From: Rickettsiales bacterium
GTDB lineage: Bacteria > Pseudomonadota > Alphaproteobacteria > Rickettsiales > UBA8987
Length of the DNA stretch: 27,251 nt
Assembly: GCA_028282625.1 (NCBI GenBank)
Contig: JANQHP010000170.1
Span: forward strand, 1 to 27,251
Reading direction: 5' to 3'
The notes under the pieces: generated by a model
Told to the model about the DNA's origin: nothing
The model's database searches: none
Seen by the model: only the letters and a program-made list of their open reading frames with translations
Shown: positions 1-8,000 of the stretch, piece after piece
How positions within the stretch are numbered: position 1 is the stretch's first letter
How the letters are laid out: every line of letters begins with the position of its first letter
Translations under genes and position numbers: made by a program

Positions 1-1172
1 GTCAGGATTTGGGCTGCCTGCTGGTAAAAAATCTGCATGAGTGGCTTCAGGCGCTCAATATTATCGGGCGTCAAACCCACATAGACCGTGGTCGGCTCCA
101 GCTTGAACTTGTTGAAATCAAAGTCACTTTTGGCAGTCGCCGCGTCAATCAACGGGTTGGTCCAAAGCTCCATTCCGGAGTTCAGCGTGGAGACCACACC
201 GGAGCGCTCCTTATCGGCCTTTTGCAAGAACGCCGCGATGTTCATATAGGAAACCGGGTGGATCTGCTTACCGAGCGTATCCAGCACCACCGCCAAATTA
301 TAGACCACATCATCGCTACGCAGCGTCCGCACAATTTCTCCCAGCGTCTTGGTTTTTTCGGGCACGCAGAGCAGGTAAAGCGCGACCCCGGCAAAGAGCG
401 CCCGCGCCTCGTTCTGCCAGAATTCTTGCTCAGGCAGCAGCAAAGAGGAAATCTTTTGCACATCATCCACCATCGCGCCGTGCGACTCGCTCACCCAATC
501 CAGCGGATTGTAGCAATGGCTCATCCCCTCAGGGCTTGCCGGGTTCCACAGATAGACGTTCTGCCCCATTTTGCTCTTGCGGTAGCCGCTGGTCAGCTCA
601 TAGTTCTCCAGCTTAATGTCATGCACCACCACCGAATCCTGCCAAAAGAGCAGGTTCGGGATCACAAAGCCCACACCTTTACCCGACCCGGTCGGTGCAA
701 ACAGAAGAATATGCTGGAAGCCATCGGCAATCAAATAGCCGCGTTTGGTATTGCCCAGCAGCACCCCCTTCTTCGCGCGCATGCCCGCCTTGCGGATGGC
801 ACTCTCGCCGGCCCAGGCAGCGTCCCCGTGCAGGGATTCCTTCTTTTGAAACGGACGAAAATCGATCAGCGGCGCGCGAATCACAAACACGATGACGCAA
901 AACAAAATAAACCCACCCAACAGCGGCACAAAAAGCTGGATTGGCAACATGCCAAGATCGGCGTGGCGGTAATCCAGCCAGTAAAACAGCAGGCGATTGT
1001 GCGTTTCGTTGATAAAGCCCGGGTCAAAAAGCCGCAGCGCGATGTCGTTATATTGCCCGAAATAGACCCACACCACCGAGGCGTAAGAAGCCAGATACAA
1101 GCACACATAAAAGATAAGACCCACCACCAACAGCAGCACAACGCCATTTTGCAGATGATGCAGCCTCAACAT
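1..1172 (-). CDS. virD4: VirD4/TraG-family type IV coupling protein, 5' part
   Basis: About 390 codons are visible before the frame runs off the left edge. The protein starts with a hydrophobic helix (about residues 9-30) and a second membrane segment near 75-95. A cytoplasmic ATPase domain follows with Walker A APTGSGKG near residues 157-164, then the family-typical VVHDIKLENYELTSGYR and QNVYLWNP. Coupling proteins are inner-membrane ATPases that pass DNA or protein substrates to a type IV secretion channel. The Walker B motif should lie beyond the window. The start is ATG 1172: it has AGAGGG 8 bases upstream, and a TATAAT lies at 1211-1206. The long plus-strand open frame over this region is its antisense shadow. 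No other secretion gene is visible, so conjugative versus effector use is unknown. Confidence 0.88.
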   Translation of the reverse strand, partial: MLRLHHLQNGVVLLLVVGLIFYVCLYLASYASVVWVYFGQYNDIALRLFDPGFINETHNRLLFYWLDYRHADLGMLPIQLFVPLLGGFILFCVIVFVIRAPLIDFRPFQKKESLHGDAAWAGESAIRKAGMRAKKGVLLGNTKRGYLIADGFQHILLFAPTGSGKGVGFVIPNLLFWQDSVVVHDIKLENYELTSGYRKSKMGQNVYLWNPASPEGMSHCYNPLDWVSESHGAMVDDVQKISSLLLPEQEFWQNEARALFAGVALYLLCVPEKTKTLGEIVRTLRSDDVVYNLAVVLDTLGKQIHPVSYMNIAAFLQKADKERSGVVSTLNSGMELWTNPLIDAATAKSDFDFNKFKLEPTTVYVGLTPDNIERLKPLMQIFYQQAAQIL

Positions 1173-1205
1173 GAACCATGCCCTCTTGGTGTAATCACAC
1201 CTGTT

Positions 1206-1211
1206 ATTATA
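1206..1211 (-). promoter_or_regulatory. Possible -10 box for the coupling-protein gene
   Basis: A perfect TATAAT on the minus strand lies 34 bases upstream of ATG 1172. No good -35 hexamer is present at 16-18 bases, so this is suggestive only. Confidence 0.35.
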
Positions 1212-1352
1212 TCCCGCACAGCACGTTTGTACACCGGGGAATGCAACCCTTTTGTCCATGCTTTTTAGAGGAAGGTACGGTGCGCTGAAACAGGCTTGCT
1301 TTTCCGTACGCAGCAGGCTAAGTTCTGCGCCCCTTTTCCCTCATGCATCTGT

Positions 1353-1428
1353 GGGGCCTTAGCTCAGCTGGGAGAGCGCAACGCTGGCAGCGTTGAGGTC
1401 ACCGGTTCGATCCCGGTAGGCTCCACCA
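1353..1428 (+). tRNA. tRNA-Ala (anticodon GGC)
   Basis: This is a 76-base cloverleaf. The acceptor strand GGGGCCT pairs with AGGCTCC and contains the G3-U70 wobble that identifies alanine tRNAs. The anticodon stem CAACG/CGTTG encloses the loop CTGGCAG, with anticodon GGC at 1386-1388. The T arm is CCGGTTCGATCCCGG and the CCA end is encoded. A GIY-YIG nuclease gene follows 137 bases downstream in the same direction. Confidence 0.97.
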
Positions 1429-1429
1429 T

Positions 1430-1555
1430 CCGCCTTCGCTTACGCTTCGGCGCGATTGGCTTGTCCAATCGTGAACGAAGTGTTAGAGAAGTGGATGCCG
1501 CGCCGTAGTGAATCACGGCGAAGCCCGAAGGACAGAGGCGGAGAAACGAAGGCGG
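1430..1555 (+). repeat. Hairpin-rich spacer bounded by an inverted repeat, between tRNA-Ala and the GIY-YIG gene
   Basis: The spacer begins two bases after the tRNA CCA end. It is bounded by a 9-base inverted repeat: CCGCCTTCG at 1430-1438 and CGAAGGCGG at 1547-1555. Inside are two hairpins: CGATTGG/CCAATCG (1453-1459/1465-1471, 5-base loop) and CGCCGT/ACGGCG (about 1501-1506/1515-1520). It contains no convincing open frame. It may be the end or a structured leader of a small tRNA-linked element. Confidence 0.5.
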
Positions 1556-1565
1556 GCTTATTGCT

Positions 1566-1805
1566 ATGTGGCACGTATATATTCTTCAAAGTAAAAAGGA
1601 TTCTGGCCGTTTTTATACTGGCCTAACGGACGATTTAGATCGCCGATTAAAGCAGCATAATTCGGGGCAATCTATCCATACGAATAAATTTATGCCATGG
1701 AAAATCAAAACATACGTTGCATTTACAAATAAGAAACAAGCAGAAAAGTTTGAAGAATATCTCAAAACTGCTTCCGGAAGAAATTTTGCAAAGAAGCGCC
1801 TATAA
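1566..1805 (+). CDS. Small GIY-YIG nuclease domain protein
   Basis: This 79-residue protein is a single GIY-YIG domain. WHVYILQSKK is the first strand of the signature, and FYTGLTDDLDRRLKQHNSG carries the YTG part and the catalytic arginine helix. A C-terminal helix contains EKFEEYLKTASGR, with the metal-binding glutamate. Stand-alone proteins of this type (UvrC-N/YhbQ-like) are short and their biological role is mostly unknown. The gene is visibly more AT-rich than its surroundings and lies just downstream of tRNA-Ala, which suggests it was acquired. No clear Shine-Dalgarno sequence precedes ATG 1566. Confidence 0.85.
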   Translation: MWHVYILQSKKDSGRFYTGLTDDLDRRLKQHNSGQSIHTNKFMPWKIKTYVAFTNKKQAEKFEEYLKTASGRNFAKKRL

Positions 1806-1822
1806 CATTTTCTGTAGCACTT

Positions 1823-2140
1823 TTAGCATGACGAACCAGTTTGGTTGATAGTCTTTATCTTCAATGGCCCAGTTGCAATAACATACATGCTATCAAGACG
1901 CCAATCATCACATAACTTATCTAATGTTGTTTTCATATATTGCCTGTCCTTTGTCTTTTTGTTACATATCAGCACTATATGCCACTTCTTAAGGATACCC
2001 AGAATTTTTTGGTTCGATAAATTCCCGTTGGCCTCCACCACCCACCTAAAAAAAACACACCATGAAACTTCTGCGCACCACCCTTCAGGACCACCCACGT
2101 AAGATTGGGCTGTGCCACGCTCCACTCTCCTATCTGGCAA
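1823..2140 (-). CDS. Doubtful hypothetical protein or gene remnant
   Basis: A 105-codon minus-strand frame fills the AT-rich gap between the GIY-YIG gene and sbtA. Only the C-terminal half looks protein-like, roughly from the LSNQKILGILKKWHIVLI segment onward. The N-terminal part lies antisense to a 28-codon plus-strand frame and is low in plausibility. A shorter start at 1936 would give 37 residues. I recognise no family. It could be a decayed remnant of the element that brought in the GIY-YIG gene, or non-coding. Confidence 0.2.
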   Translation of the reverse strand: MPDRRVERGTAQSYVGGPEGWCAEVSWCVFFRWVVEANGNLSNQKILGILKKWHIVLICNKKTKDRQYMKTTLDKLCDDWRLDSMYVIATGPLKIKTINQTGSSC

Positions 2141-2148
2141 ACGCGTAA
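2062..2148 (+). CDS. Possible 28-residue leader peptide upstream of sbtA
   Basis: A short frame begins MKLLRTTLQDHPRKIGL and ends LSYLANA, with its stop (TAA 2146-2148) 12 bases before the sbtA ATG. The sbtA ribosome-binding site (GAGG at 2150-2153) starts just after this stop, so translation of the two could be coupled. No Shine-Dalgarno sequence precedes its own ATG, only an A-run. I do not recognise the peptide. It may be a leader, a small protein, or chance. Confidence 0.3.
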   Translation: MKLLRTTLQDHPRKIGLCHAPLSYLANA

Positions 2149-2160
2149 CGAGGTGTGACG

Positions 2161-3171
2161 ATGGAATTTCTACCGGATTTTTTCCTAAGGCTCCTCACCC
2201 AATTTCAATCGCCCACGCTGGGCTTTTTGATCGGGGGCATGGTCATTGCCGCCCTTGGCAGCAATCTCAAAATTCCCAATGCGGTCTACCAATTTATCGT
2301 GTTTGTGCTGCTGATGAAAATTGGCCTCAAAGGCGGGATTGAGATTCGGGAAGCCGACCTCAGCGCCATGCTGCTGCCTGCTCTCTCGGCGGCCATCATT
2401 GGCGTGGTGATCGTGCTGGTCGGCAGCCTCATCTTTGCACGCCTGCCGACCATTCAACGCGAAGATGGCATCGCCACGGCGGGATTGTTCGGCGCGGTGA
2501 GCGCCTCCACCCTTGCTGCGGCCATGGTGTTGCTGGAGGAAGAATCCATTGCCTATGAAGCCTGGGTGCCCGCACTCTACCCTTTCATGGATATCCCTGC
2601 GCTCATTCTGGCCATCGTGCTGGCCAATCTTCACCTGCACAAACAAAAGGGGGAGCAAACCAAGATGGATATTGCGGGCATGATCAAAGAGAGCTTGCGC
2701 GGATCGGCACTGTCCGCCCTGCTTTTGGGGCTTGTGCTTGGGCTCTTTACCCAAGTCGAAAGCGTGCTAGAAAGCTTCTATGAACCGATGTTCCGCGGGT
2801 TCCTTTCGGTCTTGATGCTCGTGATGGGCATGGAGGCGTACGCACGGCTGAACGAGTTGCGCAAAGTGGCACATTGGTACGCGGTCTATGCCTTCTTTGC
2901 ACCTATTGCCCATGGGCTGATGGCGTTTGGGCTCGGATATATAGCCCATATCACGGTAGGTTTTAGCCCTGGTGGGGTGATCCTTTTGTCGGTGATGGCC
3001 GCCTCCAACTCCGATATTTCGGGCCCGCCCACGCTACGCGCCGGGATCCCTTCGGCCAACCCTTCCGCCTATATTGGCGCGTCCACCAGTGTTGGCACCC
3101 CGGTCGCCATCGCCGTGTGTATCCCGCTATTCATCGCGCTGGCAGAAGCCGTCTTTCATAACAGTGTCTAG
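2161..3171 (+). CDS. sbtA: Sodium-dependent bicarbonate transporter SbtA
   Basis: The 336-residue inner-membrane protein matches the SbtA family (DUF897) along its whole length. It has SPTLGFLIGGMVIAALGS near the N terminus, GLFGAVSASTLAAAM and LYPFMDIPALI in the first half, and the signature SNSDISGPPTLRAGIPSANP followed by AYIGASTSVGTP in the second half. SbtA imports bicarbonate with sodium. It was described in cyanobacteria, where it feeds the carbon-concentrating mechanism, and homologues occur in other bacteria. The central cytoplasmic loop (about residues 165-180) is much shorter than in cyanobacterial proteins, which explains the shorter length. GTG 2155 is an in-frame alternative start, but GAGG at 2150-2153 is better spaced for ATG 2161. 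sbtB follows after 19 bases. Confidence 0.93.
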   Translation: MEFLPDFFLRLLTQFQSPTLGFLIGGMVIAALGSNLKIPNAVYQFIVFVLLMKIGLKGGIEIREADLSAMLLPALSAAIIGVVIVLVGSLIFARLPTIQREDGIATAGLFGAVSASTLAAAMVLLEEESIAYEAWVPALYPFMDIPALILAIVLANLHLHKQKGEQTKMDIAGMIKESLRGSALSALLLGLVLGLFTQVESVLESFYEPMFRGFLSVLMLVMGMEAYARLNELRKVAHWYAVYAFFAPIAHGLMAFGLGYIAHITVGFSPGGVILLSVMAASNSDISGPPTLRAGIPSANPSAYIGASTSVGTPVAIAVCIPLFIALAEAVFHNSV

Positions 3172-3190
3172 GTAACGAGGAGAAAGTCCC

Positions 3191-3535
3191 ATGGCATTAC
3201 ACCGGGCAGAAAAAGTGATTATTATCACAGAAAAAATGATCGCAAGAGGCGTGTGCGACATCATAGAGGCCTGCGGCGCCACCGGCTATACCATTGTGGC
3301 GGCCGGCGGCAAAGGCAGCCGCGGCATGCGCTCCACCTCCGAGAGCGCCTCGGTGGTCGAGGATTTTGCCAACGTCAAAATCGAAGTGATCGTGAACGAT
3401 AAGCAGATGGCCGAGGCGATCATGGAGCAGGTTACGCAAAGCTTTTTCCAGCATTATTCCGGCATCACCTACATGGAATATGTCGAAATTCTTCGGCCGC
3501 AAAAATTCGGCCACACACCCCCTAAAAGATCATAA
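3191..3535 (+). CDS. sbtB: SbtB, PII-like regulator of SbtA
   Basis: This 114-residue PII-superfamily protein starts with EKVIIITEKMIARGVCDIIE. It has the SbtB-type T-loop GGKGSRGMRS (residues 39-48), the strand VKIEVIV, and a C-terminal strand ending near EILRPQKFGH. SbtB trimers bind adenine nucleotides, including cAMP and AMP, and in cyanobacteria associate with SbtA to control bicarbonate uptake. The C-terminal CGPEGC-like disulfide loop seen in some cyanobacterial SbtBs is absent; the tail here is HTPPKRS. The start has a strong GAGGAGA site 7-8 bases upstream and lies 19 bases after sbtA, so the two form an operon. The left end of the genomic island begins 23 bases after the stop. Confidence 0.9.
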   Translation: MALHRAEKVIIITEKMIARGVCDIIEACGATGYTIVAAGGKGSRGMRSTSESASVVEDFANVKIEVIVNDKQMAEAIMEQVTQSFFQHYSGITYMEYVEILRPQKFGHTPPKRS

Positions 3536-3557
3536 TTTATGTGGGACTTCATAAGGC

Positions 3558-3570
3558 GGGGACAGGATTC
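3558..3570 (+). repeat. Candidate attL: copy of the tRNA-Tyr 3' end
   Basis: GGGGACAGGATTC is identical to 17794-17806 inside tRNA-Tyr and in the same orientation. Read on the minus strand, the flanking GGC (GGA in the tRNA) would correspond to a displaced acceptor end with one mismatch and no CCA. This is what an unselected tRNA remnant would look like. Confidence 0.7.
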
Positions 3571-3623
3571 ACATTAATATATTATCCATATGATAAAAAA
3601 CAGAAAAATAAATATGGCTCTTA

Positions 3624-3653
3624 ATATATGCTCCCCAAATATGCCCCCATGTG
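3624..3653 (+). repeat. Candidate integrase arm-type repeats, left end
   Basis: Two tandem copies of a TATGCYCCCCA-like unit (TATGCTCCCCAAA, then TATGCCCCCATG) lie about 60-80 bases inside the left att copy. AATATGCCCCCAT at 3638-3650 is identical to 17650-17662 beside the integrase gene. Shared repeats at both ends of an island are typical of integrase or excisionase binding sites. The region 3571-3695 is otherwise AT-rich and without a gene. Confidence 0.55.
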
Positions 3654-3695
3654 ATGTAAATAGAAGTACCCAATACGGGTTTGGCATGGGTTATA

Positions 3696-3729
3696 TTAGA
3701 CACTGTTAGCGCATGATAACAGTGTCTAA
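3696..3729. terminator. Perfect 13-bp inverted repeat at the end of the signalling operon
   Basis: TTAGACACTGTTA (3696-3708) and TAACAGTGTCTAA (3717-3729) form a perfect stem with an 8-base loop, and the right arm overlaps the stop codon of the last receiver gene. It is well placed as a transcription terminator or 3' stabilising hairpin for the minus-strand operon. There is no strong T tract on either side, so it may instead need Rho or be a protein-binding palindrome. Confidence 0.55.
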
Positions 3730-4130
3730 ATACTGCCCGAGTTCAGGAGTGCGTTCATTTGCTCCAAACAGTCTTTATTCTTTCCTTTTTGCAGGCATTG
3801 GCCAATACCTGCTGCCTTGGCTTTTGCAATATGTTCTTCAGCATAGGCTTCGCTTAGAACAACAATTTTAGTGCCAGGTGCTTTGTTTAGAAGTGCTATA
3901 GCAATTTCAGGGGCTGTTGCATCTCGTAGATTATAATCAAGTACAACGAGCTTATGCTGGGTTGCATCAAATATCTCCAGTGCTTCTTCCATGGAGCGGG
4001 CAGTGTCTAGTACAAAAGGGTTGCCCATAGAGTCCAGATTTTCCTGCATTAAAAAAATCTGTGCTTGGTCGTCTTCTACATACAGCACCGTTTTATGCTT
4101 CTTTGTGATGGATGCTCCTGTGTTGTTCAT
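3726..4130 (-). CDS. Single-domain response regulator (receiver only)
   Basis: The 134-residue CheY-like receiver has the acidic pair E19-D20-D21, phosphoacceptor D65 (VVLDYNL), S93 at the usual Thr/Ser position and K115 as the conserved lysine. There is no output domain. It is the last gene of the seven-gene minus-strand operon, 11 bases after the preceding receiver gene. It is probably phosphorylated by the bacteriophytochrome kinase or the CheB-CheR kinase. Its C-terminal part (GIGQCLQKGKNKDCLEQM) diverges from the usual receiver helix 5, so its partner surface may be specialised. The stop codon lies in a perfect inverted repeat. Confidence 0.88.
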   Translation of the reverse strand: MNNTGASITKKHKTVLYVEDDQAQIFLMQENLDSMGNPFVLDTARSMEEALEIFDATQHKLVVLDYNLRDATAPEIAIALLNKAPGTKIVVLSEAYAEEHIAKAKAAGIGQCLQKGKNKDCLEQMNALLNSGSI

Positions 4131-4141
4131 ACGACGTTTGA

Positions 4142-4543
4142 TTATTTTTTGTTAAGATCATGGGCCCATCCCACCACTTTTTCAATGACATCACTCATTT
4201 GTTCGGTGGTGTTCGCCACATCTTTGACGATGTAGTCCAGTGCCCCTTTGCGGGCAGCTTCGGCCTGAATGGTTTGGTGGGGTTCACCGGTTAAAATCAC
4301 CACTGGCAGCATTTTGCCCTTGGACTGTACGTGGAGTGCCTCCAGAATTTTGACGCCATTCATTTCTGGCAGGTAATAATCCACAAACGTGCAATAGATA
4401 TTTTGGCTAGCGGATATTTCCAGTGCCTCTTCGCCACTTTCCGCCGTGAAGACGGCATAATCCTCTTGGGAATGCTCGAGCAAATCCTTATAAAACTCCA
4501 AGTCATCAGAGTTATCATCGATGATCAATATATTTTTAGGCAT
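4142..4543 (-). CDS. Single-domain response regulator (receiver only)
   Basis: This is a 133-residue receiver with D9-D10, phosphoacceptor D55 (TFVDYYLPEMNG), T85 (VVILTG) and K107 (YIVKD). No effector domain is attached. It lies 12 bases downstream of the Rcp1-like receiver and 11 bases upstream of the last one, within the same operon. It is clearly different in sequence from the neighbouring receivers, so the three are not recent duplicates. It probably acts as a phosphate shuttle or sink, or as a protein-protein regulator. Confidence 0.9.
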   Translation of the reverse strand: MPKNILIIDDNSDDLEFYKDLLEHSQEDYAVFTAESGEEALEISASQNIYCTFVDYYLPEMNGVKILEALHVQSKGKMLPVVILTGEPHQTIQAEAARKGALDYIVKDVANTTEQMSDVIEKVVGWAHDLNKK

Positions 4544-4555
4544 CCTATTTCCTTA

Positions 4556-5011
4556 TTATTGAGCGGTTTTAGGCAAGATAGCAATTTCAAACCAATATTC
4601 TTTTAGGCGCTTGATGGCCGCCATGAAATTTTCCAGATCCACGGGTTTTTGAATGTAGGTATTGGCGCCAATTTTGTAGCAGGCATCAATGTCGCGTTCA
4701 TCGGAGGAGGTAGTGAGCACGACCACTGGAATTTCCTTGAGGGTGTCGTCTAATTTAATTTTTTCCAATACTTTGCGACCATCCAGGCCTGGCATGTTCA
4801 AATCAAGCAAGATGATGCCTGGCCGTGGAGGTTTGACACTCGCATAAGAGCCGTCGTGATACAGGTAATCCAGCGCCTCCTGGCCGTCTTCGCATCGTGC
4901 CAGTGGGTTGGCAAGGTTGGATTCTTTGAGTGCCATTTGCGTGGTTTCGTAATCATCGTCACTATCTTCAACAATAAGAATCGTTTGACTGTTGGATATA
5001 CCGTTGGTCAT
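4556..5011 (-). CDS. Rcp1-like response regulator, partner of the phytochrome kinase
   Basis: The 151-residue receiver has the long-loop form seen in Rcp1, the response regulator of cyanobacterial phytochrome Cph1. After ILIVEDSDDD comes an extended loop (about residues 50-66), then phosphoacceptor D70 in ILLDLNMPGLDGR, T100 (VVVLTTSSDE) and K122 (YIQKPVD). Its ATG overlaps the stop of bphP by four bases (ATGA), so the two are translationally coupled. By family and position it is the most likely direct phosphoacceptor of the bacteriophytochrome. No output domain is present. Confidence 0.92.
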   Translation of the reverse strand: MTNGISNSQTILIVEDSDDDYETTQMALKESNLANPLARCEDGQEALDYLYHDGSYASVKPPRPGIILLDLNMPGLDGRKVLEKIKLDDTLKEIPVVVLTTSSDERDIDACYKIGANTYIQKPVDLENFMAAIKRLKEYWFEIAILPKTAQ

Positions 5012-8000
5012 GCTGCTGTTCTCCTGGACTTTTTCTTGGTTGTTTCTTTGGCCTCACCTGGCAGGGTGAAATAAAAAGTGGTGCCTTGGCTTTTTTCTGA
5101 CTCGATCCAGATTTTGCCCTGATGCCGGTCGATAATTTTATGCACGAACGTTAGACCAGAGCCAGTGCCACCGCCATAGGCAGATTTTTTGTGCAGGCGT
5201 TTGAAGATGCGAAACACCTCGTCGTGGAATTCCGGCGCAATGCCAATGCCATTATCCTTCACATAAAATATTTTTTGTTTACGCCCTTCTATCGTTTGGT
5301 TTTTAAATCCAATTTCGATGGTTTTCTTGCTGTTATCGTTATATTTGATCGCGTTGGTGATAAGGTTTCGAAACACTTCGCCTATGCGTACTTTGTCGCA
5401 TTCAATAGTGGGCAATTTTCTTGGGATATGTACCTGTACATACTCCTCTTCAATAGAGGGGGTGGAGGTGATGATTTCTTGTATCACATGATTTAGGTCG
5501 GTCTTTTGCCACGCAATATCGCTGCGTCCCATGCGTGAAAAATAGAGCAAGTCGCTGATCAGCGTTTCCATATATTGGGTGAGTTCCATCACACGATTAA
5601 GCCGCCGAGTGCCGTCCTCACTGAGGGTGTTATCTGAGTCACGGTGCAGGAAATGAGTGTGGTTGTGGATGCCGCGCAAGGGTTCTTTTAGGTCGTGCGA
5701 GGCGATATAGGCAAATTCATCCAATTCTTCATTGGAGCGCTTGAGCTGTGCTTGGATTTTCTTCATCGCTGTAATGTCGGTATGGGTACCAATCATGCGT
5801 ATCGGCGTGCCATCTTTGTCCCATTCCACCACCCTGCCCCGGCAGATAACATAGATCGTAGATCCATCTTTATGGCGATACCGTACCTCTTGATAAAAAG
5901 GGCACTCTCCTTTTGTTTCAACATGCTCATCAAAATTCTTTAACACAGGAGGAAGGTCTTCCTCAAAAATAAGTGATTGCCACTCACTGGGATGATGCTT
6001 TTTCTCTTCTGATTTAAAGCCCAAAATTTCCCAGAAACGTGGGGACATATATTCATACTCATCTTGCAAATGCCAATCCCAAAAGCCATCATTGGCGGCT
6101 TCGTGGAAGATATCACGAAACAGCTCGCTTTCCTTTAGAGCTTTGCGTTCGCTGATGTCACGTATTGTGCCAACAAACATCGACTTGCCATCAATCATCA
6201 TTTCTTCGATGGCAAGCTCAATAGGGACTTCATGCCCATCTTTATGCTGTGCAGCCACCTCACGGATACTGCCAATAATATTTTTCTTTCCTGTATCAAG
6301 GTAGTTTTTTAGGTAGCCATCATGCGCCTTGGCTGTGACCTTCGGCATCAGCATCTTCACATTTTTGCCAAGCACTTCTTTTTCGCTATAGCCCAAAATA
6401 TCTTGCAAGGAGGGGTTCACCGATTGGATGATACCTTTCGCATCGATGGTCACAATACCCTCTTTTACTGCATCAAAGATGGCTTTCATGCGCGCAGCAT
6501 GTGCCACGATTTGTTCTTTTAGCACCTCTTCGCGCTGCTGTTGTTTTTCCTGCTCTATTTTTTCTTTGAGCAACGCGCTTATTTTATGGGCGGCCTGTAC
6601 ATTTTCATCGGCCCATTGTGGGGCGGCACCTTGCAAGGTTTCTTTCCATAGTGAGAAAGAACCGCGTGGGGTAAGGCGGAAGCCTACACTGTCCATCGCG
6701 ATGTTCTTTTCCGGCTTGCCCGCCCAATGGACCTGTTGCACTGTTTCATTTCGAAACCACACAATGCGTCCTTCTATTTCCTTTCCCACAGGCACAGACA
6801 ATATACCCGCAGCATTTGCATAAGCTTGAACCGGCAGATCAAGATGCTCACTCAGGCGATGTGTTGAGAATATATCATGCGTGTGCGTGTTTTCCAGCCA
6901 ATCAAGAATGATTTTTACCTCTGTTTTATTAGGTGTTTTACCGTGCACATGCTGTTTTTTTCCTAATGCCACTGCCACACCGTCTGCGTCCATGACCTGG
7001 CAGAGCAGATCAGCATGCGCGCTCAATGCCTCATCCAATGGCTTTTCAGGCGTTAAGGCAGCCGCGATATCTGCAAGCAGGAGTTTTTGCTCTTTCTCGC
7101 GTTCGGAACGCTTTGATTCTTCCAATGTGGAAAGGTGAGAAGAAAATACATGGCCCACCAATTCCGAGGCCATACGAATTTTGTGTGGCACATATTTGGG
7201 GTCGTTATGATGGCAAGCCACCAATCCCCAAAGCTTTTGATTCTGAATGATCGAAATCGACATGGAAGCGCTGACCTTCATGTTATCCAGATATTGCAAA
7301 TGCACGGGTGAAACACTGCGCAAAACCGACAGGCTAAGATCAGTCATCTCTGTGGTGTCAGAATTATAGGTGGGAATAATGGGTACGGGTTCATAGTGGA
7401 TATCAGCAATCATGCGTAGATAGCTATTGGAATAAAGCTTGCGTGCCTGTTCTGGAATATCAGATGCAGGGAAGCGCAGATTTAAGTAAGAAGGCATATA
7501 GTCTGCGCGACTTTCAGCAACGACTGTACCGTTCCAGTCTGGATCAAATTTATAGAGCTTCACCCGATCAAATCCTGTAAGGTTTCTGACCTCATTGACC
7601 ACGGTGCCGTAGAGTGTCTGTAATGTATCAGACTTGCGTAATTTGAGTGAGAAGCCCCGCAAGCGATCATAAAAATCCTGTAGGACGCCTGCGTTGTCTT
7701 CTGTGGGTGTTGGCTCCATTTCCAATACCAAGTGGTTTCCAGAGCGGTGAATGACTGCGTCAAAACGCCTTGTGGTATGGTGATAGTCGGATTCCAAAGC
7801 CATGGACTTAATCGGCTGTAGGGTCCCGGAAGTAATAATTTCTCTTAGCTGCTTGATTTGCTTTTTGCCCAAAAATTGATCGATGGACTTGCCAATGAGT
7901 CCAGATGCTGAAATGCCAAAGAATTCTGTAGTATTATTACTGGCTTGCAGAATTTCCATCTCTGGATCAGAAAGCACAAACAACACCCCATGTGGCTGGA

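Noticed and set aside
9..1268. A 419-codon plus-strand open frame
   Set aside because: It is antisense to the coupling-protein gene, whose minus-strand reading gives a clear Walker A and VirD4 motifs. The His/Gln-rich plus-strand translation matches no known type.
2185..2754. Minus-strand frame of 189 codons over sbtA
   Set aside because: It is antisense to the highly conserved SbtA sequence, and its His/Gln/Arg-rich translation is typical of a shadow frame.
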